Below are positions 14,555-27,080 of a DNA stretch of 64,000 nucleotides, one piece after another. The notes beneath the pieces are model-generated. The model worked only from the letters and a program-made list of their open reading frames with translations, made no database searches and had not been told where the DNA came from. The position numbers and the translations under genes were made by a program. Origin of the DNA: Quercus robur. Its lineage: Eukaryota > Streptophyta > Magnoliopsida > Fagales > Fagaceae. Location of the stretch: assembly GCF_932294415.1 (NCBI RefSeq), contig NC_065538.1, positions 39,339,343-39,403,342 on the forward strand, read 5' to 3'. How positions within the stretch are numbered: the first letter of the stretch is position 1; the number at the start of each line of letters is the position of its first letter.

Positions 14555-14665
14555 AAGTACCAATTGGTTTCATGGTAAAGTGACGTAATTCACGGTCCAA
14601 TAAATAGAATTAAGGTCATGAGTTCGAGTTATAAGATCATCTTTGTAAAAAATTTATATTAAAAA
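14555..14665 (+). mobile_element. Possible SINE fragment
   Basis: A box A-like tggtttcatggtaaagtgac is followed about 50 bp later by a box B-like gagttcgagtta, then an A-rich tail. This is the arrangement of a tRNA-derived SINE read on the plus strand. No target duplication was confirmed. Confidence 0.35.
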
Positions 14666-15664
14666 AATTATGCTAGAGTTTTCTAATTTTTAAAGTAATC
14701 CATTATCTTAACTTGAGGATTAGGATTTAGGAACCTAGATGATAAGTAGAACTTTTAGCTCTGGAGCAAGTTGATTTTTTTTTTTTTTTTTTAATTGCCA
14801 ATGGCCGGCCATATGGCCTAACCACATTTATTTGTTGTTTAGCTGCTTAGTTCTGCCTTTCCGAGATCGAATCCACTCATTTATATTTATAAAAATAGAA
14901 AGTAGACTTTTTGTTTAATTTAATTAGATCTTGTAGGATATGTACCTCCCATTAAGCTTTATAATATCTTTTTAATAATTTTGGGCTTTAAACTTTAAAC
15001 TACCTCTCTACCCTTAGTCATATGATATAGTTCATTTGCACTAAACAACACACTTCTGATTAGAACTTGTCTTGCTAGCAATTGCAAACACTGATTTGTG
15101 CCTATGAAGCAATTAGTAGACTAGTTTACTTAATTTACCTAATTTCTTGCTCAGATGTATCTCCCTTGAAATTTTACATTATGCTTTCAATAATTCTGTA
15201 GTTGAACTTTCGTTATTGCCTAGAAAGACCCAGAATCTAGAAGATCTACAACTAGAATAAACAAAGGTGAAGGTACTATCCTCCCTGTTATACTAAAACT
15301 TAGGTACAATATATTAGGTTCTCCACACACACGACACACCCATTGTAAACACTCAAAAGCCCACAAACCTAATCTCACAAATTTCCCTCAGCTCATAAAC
15401 TCCATTACAAAACAATCACACACACACACACAGAAACAGGAAAAATCCAAACACCCAAACACAAAGCCATTCAACCACATAAAAACACAAACACATACTC
15501 AAACCAACAACAAAAACCCTAATTCACCACTCCCACACACAAAATCCCCAACCCTAACCCCTCCAAACCACGCAAAATCCCAACCCTCACAAAAAACACC
15601 AAAAACCAAGAAACAAGAGCACAACAAAACCAAACAACATCGCAAAACGAACCCATACCAAAAC
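14666..15664. other. Non-coding, CA-rich
   Basis: AT-rich sequence becoming C/A-rich from about 15320, with a short (CA)n run near 15418-15432. An open minus-strand frame (15499-15732) arises from this composition and is not called. It overlaps the intron-like continuation of the captured exon described next. Confidence 0.4.
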
Positions 15665-15890
15665 CTTGCTCGCAACGGATCCGGATTCAGCAGCAGCAGC
15701 AGCACCGCCGACGACGCCGTTTCGGGCCTCAACGGCGTCGGCGTGTTCGAGGGAGGAACAGATGGATGAAACGGCGTCGTAGAGGTCAGCAGGGAGAGGG
15801 AGGTTGCGAGAGACGAGGTTGAGAGCGCAGATCAGAGACTTGGTGCTGCGGACATGGTCAAGATGTGATCGATTGGAGATGGAGGGAGAG
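15665..15890 (-). pseudogene. Captured host-gene exon fragment, family not recognised
   Basis: On the minus strand there is a GC-rich open frame unlike its AT-rich surroundings. It reads through HLDHVRSTKSLICALNLVSR and LPLPADLYDAVSSICSSLEH, then an alanine run encoded by GCT repeats (poly-Ala). It ends at a good splice donor (agcaag|gttttgg, exon end 15665). A stop lies just upstream and no in-frame Met precedes the conserved-looking part, so it seems to be one exon without its start. It adjoins the CACTA terminal region at 15960-16724, which suggests transduplication by that element. I cannot name the donor gene. Confidence 0.4.
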
Positions 15891-15959
15891 GGTTAAGATC
15901 GGGTTGAGAGATTGGGTGGAAAAGTGTTTTTAGTCTGATATCAGATCGGGTTGAGAGAA

Positions 15960-16724
15960 TGGGTTTTCAATTTTTAGGCTTAGGCTGATACAAACCCTGA
16001 AGCCGCGGTTTTGACCCGCGGCTATAGGAAAAACCTGGGGCTGCGTTCCAAAAATGCGGCCCCAAGGTTCTGTCTTAGGCCCCGTTTTTTAAAACGGGGC
16101 TTTAGGCTAACATTGGGCCGCGTTTATTTCTCGAAAAAACGCGGCCTCCGAATGGGCCTATGGCCCCGCGAGAAAAACGCGGCCTTAAGGTCCCCTCTTG
16201 GGCCGCGTTTTTCAAAACGGGGCTTTAGACTAACCTTGGGCCGCATTTTAAAAATGCGGCCACAGTAAAAGAAATCCAAAAAAAAAAAAAAAAGAGTTTG
16301 CGTCTCAGTAAAATGTGGAAGTCCTTAGGCCGCGTTTTTTTCTCTAAAAAACGCGGCCTCAGAATGGGCCTATGGCCCCGCGAGAAAAACGCGACCTTAA
16401 GTTCTCCCTTGGGCCGCGTTTTTTAAAACGGGGCTTTAGGCTAACCTTGGGCCGCATTTTAAAAATGCGGCCACAGTAAAAGAAATCCAAAAAAAAAAAA
16501 AAAAAAGAGTTTGCAGAAAAGTAAAATGTGGAAGTCCTTAGGCCGCGTTTTTTTCTCTAAAAAACGCGGCCTCAGAACGGGCCTATGGCCCCGCGAGAAA
16601 AACGCGACCTTAAGTTCTCCCTTGGGCCGCGTTTTTAAAAACGGGGCTTTAGGCTTACCTTGGGCCGCGTTTTTTATGGCCGCGGCTTAAAAAACGCGGC
16701 CCAAGGCCCCCGCGTTTTGTAGTG
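15960..16724 (+). mobile_element. CACTA right terminal region with GC-rich hairpin repeats
   Basis: A block of stacked short inverted repeats of the form gggccgcgttttt...aaaacggggc, separated by ttaggctaac-type links. At its end are near-identical units of about 213 bp (compare gtccttaggccgcg at 16321 and 16534, with a diverged earlier copy from about 16105). It stops at gcgttttgtagtg (16724), a classic CACTA terminus. Repeated subterminal motifs are where CACTA transposase-binding proteins act. The left end was not found. Confidence 0.7.
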
Positions 16725-17737
16725 GATAGATAAAAGATTAAGCCAATTCCAATTATTTGAAGATTTTTCTAAGGACTTAGTCTTTTTGTGTGTGAAGTAC
16801 CTTTGCTTTGTTGTCTCCATGGTGTTTGGATGGCATTGAGACTTGAGGTCCAAGGATTTTAGTGAGAAACTTGTTTGGAGTAAATTCTTTATTTGGTTTA
16901 CTAACGGGTTTTTACATTGGAGTGACCTTGGCAAATTGTAAGGATTTTAAATAGGCATTGGATTGATGTAAGTAACATTTCCCTAATTGGTTTTAGTTTA
17001 CTTATACTACTGTATTTTAGCTATTGAATATTGTTTTACAATCGTTCCATTTTTTATGTCAATTGTATTATTACACTGATTTAAAGTAAAAAATAAAGAA
17101 TTATCATCAACATATTTGATTACTAAATATATGATTTTATATATGTATTTGAATGAAATATATGTATTTGAACAATGATTTTGATTTTGAACAATTTAAC
17201 TATGCCCCAGCTTTGATAGCTAACCAATGGGGGTTACTCATTGGTATCGAAACTAGTTTCATCTAGGGCAACACGAGCCTAACGTGTTTCGAGACCCAAC
17301 TAATGGGAGATATACATTAGCACAGAACTGGTTTCATCTAAATCTGATGCCTAGTCATGGGGACATAGCATGACCATAGTCATACAAGATTGTTAAGAAT
17401 ATGAATATGTTTGAACATATGAACTATTTTAAGTTTATGAAACTTCTTTTATTCAGTTTTGATACCCATAGTATATTATGACTTTTGACATCTATGAAAT
17501 ATTTGATCTTATAAACAATGTATTATTTTGTCAATCTATATGCTTGTTTCAACTAGTTTGGTATTTGGTTACTTATTGAGTTGTCAACTCATCCCCTTTT
17601 CCCCTCAGTTTCAAATTATAAAGGATAGAAAGTTTTAAGACTTTTGCTGAGGGTGTACATGAAAGAAGATTTATGAATTTTTGAAATATGATGATCTTGT
17701 AATAATTAGTATATCTTTTGTTTAACGGTCATGAGGT
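16725..17737. other. Non-coding region between CACTA end and LINE fragment
   Basis: AT-rich sequence with no supported gene. Two similar short passages around 17235-17345 (aatgggggttactcattggt and aatgggagatatacattag) look like a diverged duplication. Confidence 0.4.
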
Positions 17738-19715
17738 TTGGATTGTTGTTTCTATTGGTACTTTGGAGATCTTTTGACAATTGCATTATGGAGGAGATGG
17801 CAAAAGACTTGTGTCGCTACTGTTCGCTTCTCGGTCTTGGTTAATGGATCTCCTGTTGGCTTCTTTGGTAGCTTTAGAGGTCTAAGACAAGGTGATCCAT
17901 TGTCTCCCCTTCTCTTTCTTTTGATCATGGAGGTTTTAAGTCATATCCTGAAGAAAACTGAGGAAGGTGGTCTCATTTAGGGTTTTCGTGTGGGTCCTAT
18001 TAATTCTACTGGTATCTGTATTTCTCACCTATTATTTGCTGATGATACCATTCTTTTCTGTGATGCTTCTAGAGAGCAAATCCCTTTCTATTAGGTTGGT
18101 TTTGACTTGTTTTCAAGCTTTTACTGGTTTGAAGGTGAATGTGGGGAAAAGTGAAATTGTCCCAATTGGGGAGGTGAGCAATATTCAGACCTTGGCTAAT
18201 ATTTTTCAATGTAGGGTGGGCAGCTTGCCTATGATTTACTTGGGTACGCCGTTGGGAACTTTGTATAAAACAACCTCTATTTGGAATCCGATCCTTGAAA
18301 GGATGGAAAAGAAGCTTTCAGGTTAGAAGCGGCTTTATTTGTCAAAGGGTGGCATACTCACTTTGTTGAAAAGTACCCTTCAAGCCTTCTAACTTATTAC
18401 CTTTCCCTTTTTACTATCCCTAAAGCTGTGGCAACTAGATTGGAATGTATTTAGAGAAATTTCTTGTGGGGTTCATCAGTTGAGTATTTCAAATATCCTT
18501 TGGTGGCTTGGGAAAAGGTTTGCTTACTGTGTGAGTTGGGTAGTTTGGGAATTCGGAATTTGGCATCTTTAAATCAGGCCCTATTAGGGAAATGGCTTTG
18601 GAGGTATGGCCATGAAACCACTCATTTATGGTGAAGGGTCATAGCCATGAAATATGGGGAGGGAAAAGGGGGATGGTGCCCTAGAGTTTGTAGAAGGGCT
18701 CTTGGTTGTGGTTTATGACGGAGTATTAGTGAAGGGTGGGAAAGTTTTGCTAAGCATTTGTCTTTTGTGGTGGGGGATGGTGCTCGTATTATTTTTTGGC
18801 ATGAAAAGTGGATTGGGGATGTTCCTCTTAAAATTCTCTATCCTTAGCTATTTGTGTTCAGCCAATAAGGAAGCTTTTATTTCTAAAGTGTTAAGCCCTC
18901 CAATGGGTGTTAATGATAGGGTGTGGAGTTCAAGATTTTATAGGGAATTCAATGATTGGGAAGTTAACAGCTTCCTACTCCCTATTTCATTTCATCCAAA
19001 CCCGAATTCCTAAGGATGGAGGGTGTGACAGGCTTTATTGGAGTCTTAATGGAAGTGGAGAGTTTGATATTCGGTCTTTTTGTCATAAGATTCGAAATGC
19101 AGCTCCTTCTACTTTCCCTTGGAAGGGCATTTGGAAAGTTAAGGTTCCTAAAAGGGTGGCATTCTTTATGTGGACAGCAGCTCATGGTCAGATTCTAACT
19201 TTGGACAACCTTATGCTTCCCTTTGGCGAATTGTTGTTGTAATGCGAAATCTATGGATCACTTGTTACTTTTTTGTCCAATAGCTCATTCTTTGTGGATG
19301 TATATGCTTTAGTTGTTTGGGATCGATTGGGTCATGCTAGGTTCAGTTGTGGACTTATTATTTTGTTAGTATCATTGGCTTGGGAAGCATAGTTCTAATA
19401 TTTGGAATTTGGTTCCAAGCTGTTTAATGTGGACTATTTGGATTGAACAGAATCGGCAGTCTTTTGAGGATGAGGGGAAAACTGTGGTTCAATTATTATA
19501 TTTATGCCAACAGACACTTTTTGATTGGTTTTGATGTTGGGGTTTCTCAGATTGTTCTACCCTTATGGATTTTCTTTTGCCTATTAGAATTGCTTAGTGG
19601 TTGCTTGTGTCATTTTTTTTCCTTATTTTTCTTTGTTCACTACTGTGAACTCTTTGTATTTTTCTTGCAATTCCTTTATTTGTAATATTTTCTTTTTACT
19701 TATCAAAAAAGAGAG
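17738..19715 (+). pseudogene. 5'-truncated L1-type LINE, RT to 3' end
   Basis: Broken reverse transcriptase of a non-LTR retrotransposon. Recognisable pieces are the RT palm ([26 protein letters not shown]), the catalytic FADDT near 18035, GLKVNVGKSEIVPIG, then the zf-RVT region (WKVKVPKRVAFFMWTAAHG, near 19130) and a C-terminus without RNase H. Several stops and frameshifts break it, for example at 17978-17980. The 3' end is ttacttatcaaaaaagag with a GA microsatellite. It belongs to the same family as the antisense LINE at 32673-38398. No target duplication was found. Confidence 0.85.
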
Positions 19716-21058
19716 AGAGAGAGAAGATATTTTTGGATTTATTGATGAAAATTTTTTTTAAGGATAAATTTTTAGTTGCTAAGAAGACCTTGCACACTTG
19801 TAGGGTGAAAACTTCATAAACATGTGGTTGTTGTCATGTGCCTATCTTATGGTTGGGTTCAGAGTGTGACAATAACAATTATATTATTATAAAAATAAAA
19901 AGTAAAAAAAGAAAAGAAAACCCAAAGGTTTGCCTCATACACTGACAAAAATCTCCTTATGATTTATTTTTATTTTACAACTTGGTATTTTGGTGTGGGA
20001 ATAAAGTTAAGAACACAATTTTTACAACAAAGTTTAGGCTGTAAATTTTTAATAGTAGATGAAAAAATGATGTCATTTGTAGGCCCAAACGAAAACTAGT
20101 AACAATTTGTTGTCTAAGCCTAATCTTTATTGTGAAATTGTTGTACCTGTAGCATTACTCTTGGTGTGGTGATGTACTCTTTACTAAAACAAGTATAGCA
20201 AATTTCTATCCCTCTTAGCAATCCTCTATCCATTATTCTAAGTTCTTCAATGGATTTATTTTAAAGGACAATACAATCAGCTAGCATCTCTTAAAATAAA
20301 ATAAAAAGTAAAAGTTTTGATTCTATATTTCCCCTTTATGGTACTAAAAGTGCGAAATATACTACTAAAAAAAGTTGGGCAAATTGTTAAGTACACTCCT
20401 AAAATTTAGAGTTGTTTAGATTTTATACTTTAAAGTTTATCTCTATTAGCAAAAGTAGCCCATCTGTTAGTGGACTAGCCATTTACCTCCATTAGCAAAT
20501 GCAGTCCCTTCGTTAGTGCCCTAGCCTATGTGGCTATTAAGTGACACATTGACGTTTGACGTGTCACGTAGACAAATCTACTAACAGCAAGGTTACTTTT
20601 GCTAACAAAGTAACTTAATAGTGTTTGCTGACAAAGAAACTTAATAGTGTAAAATTTAAATTTTCAAATTTAAATGTGTAAAATTCAAAGGAACTTAATA
20701 GTGTTTGCTAACAAAAAAAAAACTTAATGGTGTAAAATTTAAATTTCAATGCGTAAAATTCAAGCAATTTTAGTATGTTACTTAAAAGGTTTAAAAATTA
20801 TCCACTTTATACATATTGTTTGGTTTAACTTTTCTTTTTAGGTTATTTAAATTATATATAATTGATTTATTTATTTTTATAGAAACAAACAAACACAAAG
20901 GGGAGGAAAAGAGTCACTTTAATTCTCAATGGAAAAAATCAAAGATGAAGATAACAAAGATGAGTAAACTGCAGGACAAGAAATATCTTGAGTAGCGAGT
21001 TGTGACCTGTGACGCTTAAAATTCAAAACTGTAAAGGGGTCAATAATAATCATATATG

Positions 21059-21095
<37 letters not shown>

Positions 21096-21346
21096 GAAGC
21101 GAAGAAAGAAACAAAGCGTATAGCACAGGGCAGGGACAACGCCATGTGGCAAAAAAAAAAAATTGGAGTTTGGAGTGAGACGCAGATGGTCATAGAGGCA
21201 CACAGGCATAACTGTTTTTTTTTTTTTTTTAATTTTTATTTACGTGATAGAATTTCTATTTTAATCTTTTTTTTTTTTTTTTGAGGAAAACCCTAACTTA
21301 ATCTAAGTAAATATATATGTGAAACTTCCTCCTAAAAACTTGAACT
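19716..21346. other. Non-coding, short tandem motifs and homopolymers
   Basis: No gene. Between about 20596 and 20760 the phrase acttaatagtgt, with gtttgctaacaaa and gtaaaatttaaat, recurs several times as an imperfect tandem array. Poly(A) runs occur at 21060-21094 and 21151-21161, and poly(T) at 21214-21230 and 21267-21282. The target copy aaaaacttgaact of the following LINE is at 21334-21346. Confidence 0.5.
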
Positions 21347-21529
21347 AATTTATCTAACACATAACTCAAAGAATTAATACTTACCAAATCAAGACTAATT
21401 TTATATAGGACTCTCCTCTAGGGTAGGAGCGCTTCCTCTCGTTCCAATACGAGGTTCTCCCTCCCTTAGTTCCTCTAAGGGTTTGATTTTTTCTTTATTT
21501 CTTTTTTCGGTGCCTTCTACTTTTGAATC

Positions 21530-22417
21530 ATGGAGGACGATGTGAGTAGTATTTTGGAAAACATGAAGCTGACTACTGATGAGGAAGAGGTTATCTCTAT
21601 CTCGGATGAAGGACGGATAGCGGAGATTGAAAGTTGCTCTCAGAGTTTGTTGGGGAAGTTCCTCACGTGTAGGTCTTTTAATAAAAGGGCTGCTCAAGGA
21701 ACTATTAAACGGGCTTGGGGTTTGGAGAATCGGGTACAGGTGGTAGAGGTTGGGGCAAATCTCTTCCAGTTCAAGTTTAACTCTGAGTTTGACATGAATC
21801 GGATTCTAAAAGGAGGGCCATGGACCTTTGACAACCAAGTGTTATTACTTGTTCGGTGGAAACCAGGGATGACTGCTACAAACGTGAGGTTTGAGACGGC
21901 CTCCCTTTGGGTGCAAATATGGGGGGCGCCGTTTGACATGGCTTCTCCGTCAGTGGCCGAGGCAGTGGGGGGACGGCTAGGTGTTGTGGAGGATGTGGAA
22001 AAGCGACGGCAGCAGGACATCCCAAACTTCTTCTTGCGCGTGAAGGTTGCTCTTCCGTTATCAAAACCGCTTCGGAGAGGGGCCTTTTTAGCAGATTCGA
22101 ATGGGCAGAAGTATTGGGTTAATTTCAAATATGAGTGTCTTGCTCTGTTTTGCCATTACTGCGGCTTGCTTGGGCATGACCTTCGACATTGTGCCCAATA
22201 TTTTGGTGCAACTAAGAGTGGCGAAGAGGCAGTTTGTCAATATGGGGACTGGATGAAGGCGACGGGGAGTAGAGCACGATCACCAAATAGGCGAGGACGG
22301 TATCGGGACGAAACTGAACGTGCTACTGAGAGTGAGCCGGTCAGTTCACAGCAGGGGAGTGGTAAGGTACCGGATGAGGATGACGGCGGTGGCGGGCTCG
22401 CTGGTGATAGGGTTTGA
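21530..22417 (+). CDS. LINE ORF1 protein, DUF4283 plus CCHC zinc knuckle
   Basis: RNA-binding chaperone-type ORF1 of the LINE, 295 codons. The DUF4283 domain spans about residues 30-160 (ILKGGPWTFDNQVLLLVRW, ASLWVQIWGAPFD). It is followed by the plant zf-CCHC_4 type knuckle CHYCGLLGHDLRHC (about residues 209-222) and a basic, low-complexity tail. The frame is open from its Met to a stop at 22415-22417. Similar proline/glycine-rich sequence continues in another frame to about 22650, so the original ORF1 may have been longer. Confidence 0.82.
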   Translation: MEDDVSSILENMKLTTDEEEVISISDEGRIAEIESCSQSLLGKFLTCRSFNKRAAQGTIKRAWGLENRVQVVEVGANLFQFKFNSEFDMNRILKGGPWTFDNQVLLLVRWKPGMTATNVRFETASLWVQIWGAPFDMASPSVAEAVGGRLGVVEDVEKRRQQDIPNFFLRVKVALPLSKPLRRGAFLADSNGQKYWVNFKYECLALFCHYCGLLGHDLRHCAQYFGATKSGEEAVCQYGDWMKATGSRARSPNRRGRYRDETERATESEPVSSQQGSGKVPDEDDGGGGLAGDRV

Positions 22418-22914
22418 ATGTCACAACTGGAGGCTGGTATGGCCGGGAATCACGGGATTCTTCCTGAAAGTTCGCTGCCAAATTCCGTGTTTCAGGGAGA
22501 GAAGTTTACGGAGATCATGGAGCTGGAAGGGTTGGCTGGGCCTACGCATGGGGGTGATGTTCAAAGGCCAAAAACGGATGGGCTTGGGGACTTCATTGGG
22601 CCTACGAACCAGATTGTTAATAAGGGGCCTATGGATCAGGTTGATGCTTAAGGAAATAGGCAGCAGATTAAAGCTAGTGGGCCTTAAAGTATGGAGAAAC
22701 AAAGCAGGTGGACAAGGCTTACACGTATGGATTTTGGCCCTGGGGATTTATTCAAAGAAGGGGCAAAGACTATATTGGGGAAGAGAGGCAGCCAAGGAAT
22801 GCAGCTGGATTTGCATGACAAAAGTGATGAGCATGTAGAGAAGAAAGCAAAGGGTTGGGATGTTTCTGAAATTGTTGAAGCAGCGGGGGTGTTGCAACAC
22901 CCTTGCCGAGAGCA

Positions 22915-25900
22915 ATGATGATTTTAAGCTGGAACTGCCAAGGGCTTGGGAACCTTTGGACAGTTCAAAGCCTTCACAAATTAGTGAGGGAACAAGTTCC
23001 CGATGTTTGTTTCTTAATGAAAACAAGGTTGGATTGAAGCAGTTTTGAGAAACATTGTGGTGACGTGCCTTTTAAAAATAAGTTGATAGTGAAAAAGCCA
23101 AATTCGGGTGGAGGGTTGGCCTTGTTGTGGAAGGAGGACGTGAATTTAGACGTGGTTAATTTTACTGACAATCATATGTTGGCTAAAGTGGTGGAACCTG
23201 ATGGCTTTGTGTGGCATCTGACTGGATTTTATGGGTGGCCTGAAGCAAATGAAAAGAGGAAGTCATAGGCACTTTTATCTCATTTAAAGACTTTTGTTGA
23301 GAGTCCTTGGTGTTGTATTGGGGATTTCAATGCAATACTTCATGCTTCGGAGAAACAAAGTGTTAATGCACCTTACTTTAATCAGATGGAGGATTTTCGA
23401 GTTGCTTTGGACAATTGTGAGTTGAATGATTTGGGGTTCACTGGGCATAAGTTCACATGGACAAACAGACGGCCAGGTTCAGCTCATACAAAGCAAAGGT
23501 TGGATAGAGCTACGGCTAATGAAAGTTGGTCTGAAAAGTTCCCTGCAAGTGTGGTTTCCCATTTATTTAGTCATGCTTCTGATCACATTCCTATTCTATT
23601 AACCATGAATGATAGGCGGCTAAGGGGTAGGGGGGCTAGTGGTTTCAGGTTTGAGGAGTGCTGGTTGATGTGGGAGGATTGTGAGGAGGCCGTTTTGGAG
23701 GCATGGACAAAAGGAGGACTTGGTAGATTGGGTTTGAGTGGTTTGAGGGACCAAATTCAAAGTTGTGGGGTTGAGTTGCATGCATGGGGTTCTTCTAAAA
23801 CTAAACCTGAAACAGAGAAGATTAAAAGATTACAAAAGAAGCTGGAACTTTTAAATGCTAGCGAAATGACTGAGGAAAGCAGGAATGAATTTCTTTTGCT
23901 GAGTAAATATTTGGATGATTTATTACTAAAGCAAGAGGTTTTTTGGCGTCAAAGATCCAGGGTGTCATGGTTAAAGTATGGAGATAGGAATACTAAATTT
24001 TTTCACTCTAAGGCTTCTCAACGAAGGCGTAGGAATTTTATTAAGGGAATAAAGAATGCTGAAGGGGTTTGGGTGGAAGAGGTGGATGAGGTAGCAGAGG
24101 TAGCTTCTAACTATTTCATGAATATTTTTAAAGCAGGTACTTGTGACAAAATGGAGGAATGCCTTGACGCAGTTAACTGGAGGATGTCGCGGATATGTTG
24201 GAGGTGCTTTCCAGGCCGTACAGTAGTGAGGAAGTTAGAACAGTGTTGTTCCAGATGGGACCAACAAAGGCTCCTGGACCCGATGGTATGAATGCTCTTT
24301 CCTATCAAAAATTTTGGCATATTGTTGGTCCTGAGGTGACTGAGGCTGTGTTAGATTTTTTGCATACCGGTCATATGGTACCTGATATTAACTATACTCA
24401 TATAGTTCTAATTCCTAAAGTTAAGAAACCGGAGAAAATGGCAGATTTTAGACCTATTAGCCTTTGCAATGTGATTTATAAAATTATTTCTAAGGTTTTG
24501 GCGAACAGGTTGAAACTGATTTTGCCACAGTTAATTTCCCCTACTCAGAGTGCTTTCGTACCTGGACGCCTTATCACTGATAATGTGCTAGTTGCCTATG
24601 AGACATTGCATGCCATGCATATTCGAAAGAAGGGAAAGAAGGGGGCTTTAGCTCTTAAATTGGATGTAAGCAAGGCTTATGATAGGGTGGAGTGGGGTTT
24701 CCTTAAAGGCATGATGCTTAAATTGGGGTTTCCGGAGATTTGGGTTGACAGGTTCATGAGTTGTGTCTCTACACCCTCCTTTTCTGTCCGAATAAATGGG
24801 AAAGCTTATGGGAATATCACTCCTTCTAAGGGTATTCGTCAAGGAGATCCACTATCCCCCTATCTGTTTCTGTTATGTGCTGAAGGTTTTACTTCACTTC
24901 TTGCTAGAAACGAGCTTGAAGGGCGACTACATGGGGTGGCTTTATGTCTAAATGCGCCGTCTATCTCTAATTTGCTCTTTGCTGATGATTCTTTGATTTT
25001 TTGTCAAGCTAATAAAGATGAAGTGCAGGTGGTGTCTGATACCCTACAGCTGTATGCTGAAGCCTCGGGCCAATGTATAAATCTTGAGAAGTCTTCTGCT
25101 TATTTCAGTAGTAATGTGTCTGTGGAGCAGAAAACATGGATAATTGACAAATTAAAGGTTAAGGAAGTGGCGAGGTTTGATAATTATTTGGGGCTGCCTA
25201 CTTTAATAGGACGAAGAAAGTATGAGACTTTTGCTTTCCTGAAGGAAAGGGTTTGGAGGAAATTGCAGGGTTGGAAAGGGAAATTGCTTTCTAAGGCTGG
25301 CAAGGAAGTTCTTATAAAAGCAGTGGCTCAATCCATTCCCACATATACCATGGGGGTATTTTTGTTGCCGGGGAAATTATGTGATGAGTTGGACTCTATG
25401 TGTGCTAGATTTTGGTGGGGCCAAGTTGGGGAGGAAAGGAAAATACACCGGAAAAATTGGAGTTTTTTAACGCTGTCAAAGAAAGAGGGCGGAATGGGCT
25501 TCAGAGATTTAAAATCTTTTAATTTAGCTATGTTAGCAAAACAGGGTTGGAGGCTGCTACAGGATAAAGGCTCTCTGTTGTACAGTTGTTTTAAAGCCAA
25601 ATACTTTCTGCGGTGTGATTTTCTTGAAGCTACTGATTGCCAAAATAGTTCTTACGTATGGAAAAGTTTGTTAGCGGCTCAACCAATATTGAAGAAAGGG
25701 TGTTTTTGGAGAGTAGGAAATGGGGCTTCAATTCGTGTGCTTAAAGATTGCTGGCTACCAAACCATCCAACAAAAAAAATATTGTTTCAACCAGAGGAGG
25801 AAATTTGGGAATGGAGAGTTTCTGATTTAGTTGATTGGCAGACTCATCAATGGGATAGAGGATGAATTATGGCCATGTTTCACCAATTTGATGCGGAAGC

Positions 25901-27038
25901 AATACTTCAAGTTCCTTTAAGTAGGCGGGTTGTTCAGGATGTGGTTGTATGGTCTTTTGCAAAAAGAGGCAGATATACAGTCCGGTCTGGGTATTTTGTG
26001 GCAAAGCAATTAAGGAAGGATGAGTTAAATGTTGGGGAGGCTTCAGAGCACAGAGCACTTGGGTTCCTTTGGTCACGTTTGTGGAAAGCAGCTGTTCCAA
26101 GCAAGATAAAGATTTTTTCTTGGAGGGCTTGTCTTAATATTCTGCCCACACAAGATAATCTTATTCGAAGAAGGGTGATGGAGAATGCACGTTGTTGTCT
26201 CTGTCAACAAGAGGCTGAAACGGTTCTGCATGTTCTTTGGAGTTATGGGGCGGCGCAAGATGTTTGGGCTGGGAGCTTAGGTAGACTTCAAAAATCTTGT
26301 ACAGCACAGACCGATTTCTTGCAGTTGGTCACAGGTCTTCTGGTGAAGCTTTCTGAGGAGGAATGGAATTTGTTCTGGATTACTTGTTGGCTGATATGGC
26401 ACCAGAGGAATACGGTTATTCATGGAGGTGTTTTCCAGCATCCCTCAAGATCAGCCCAACGTGCTGTTGACTATTTGAAGGAGTATACGGCTGCACAAGA
26501 TTCTTTGCATGTGCCTATTCCGAATTATATTCCAGCACAGTAGACATGGCAGCCTCCACCAGAAACGTTATTCAAGCTGAACTTTGACGGTGCATGTTTT
26601 GATGAGGGTGCTGCGTCGGGTTATGGGGCAGTGATTAGGAATGAAAAGGGTGAAGTCATGGCTGCTTTAGCAGTTCGGGGAGGAGCTGTGCGTGACAGTG
26701 AGGAGGTGGAAGTGATGGCGTGCCGTAAAGCACTTGAGTTCGCCATTGATGCGGGATTCACAGAGATAATACTGGAAGGCGATAATGCTTTGGTGATGAA
26801 GATGATTTCTCAGGCCCAACCAGACCTATCACGACTTGGTTTAATCTACGAAGACATCTGGTGCTTGGCTGCAGGTTTCAAGTCCATCTCTTATATTTGT
26901 ATTAGGCGTAGTGCTAATGGTGTGGCTCATTCTTTGGCTAGGTTTGCTAGATTACTTGACAATGAAATTGTTTGGCTGGAGGAGGATCCTCCTCCTACTA
27001 TGGATGCTTTGTATTTGGATTCTAGTTTTCTAAATTAA
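22915..27038 (+). pseudogene. LINE ORF2 remnant: endonuclease, reverse transcriptase, RNase H
   Basis: It starts MILSWNCQGLGN, the APE-type endonuclease signature. Endonuclease sequence continues past stops at 23035-23037 and 23266-23268 (GFYGWPEANEKRKS, CCIGDFNAIL, SDHIPILL). A frameshift near 24190 leads into the RT ([57 protein letters not shown] near 24981). A stop at 25863-25865 precedes the zf-RVT region (KIKIFSWRACLNILPT). A stop at 26541-26543 precedes an RVT_3-type RNase H (FKLNFDGACFDEG, ILEGDNALV). The coding scaffold is complete, but at least four lesions make it inactive. Confidence 0.88.
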
Positions 27039-27080
27039 TGATATTGGTTCCGGTTTCAAAAAAAAAAAAAAAAAAAAAAA

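Larger units (their letters stand above)
21347..27080 (+). mobile_element. Near full-length L1-type LINE with RNase H, 13-bp target duplication
   Basis: A non-LTR retrotransposon with 5' leader, ORF1 (21530-22417), ORF2 (22915-27038, broken) and a 23-bp poly(A) tail (27058-27080). The 13-bp aaaaacttgaact occurs at 21334-21346 and again at 27076-27088. The A part overlaps the tail, so 8 bp (cttgaact) are unambiguous. The element lies just upstream of the DUF707 gene in the same orientation. Confidence 0.85.

Noticed and set aside
15499..15732. 77-codon minus-strand frame
   Set aside because: It overlaps the captured exon in a different frame and reads through its splice donor; an artefact of C/A-rich DNA.
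21694..22128. 144-codon minus-strand frame opposite LINE ORF1
   Set aside because: Antisense shadow of the DUF4283 coding sequence.
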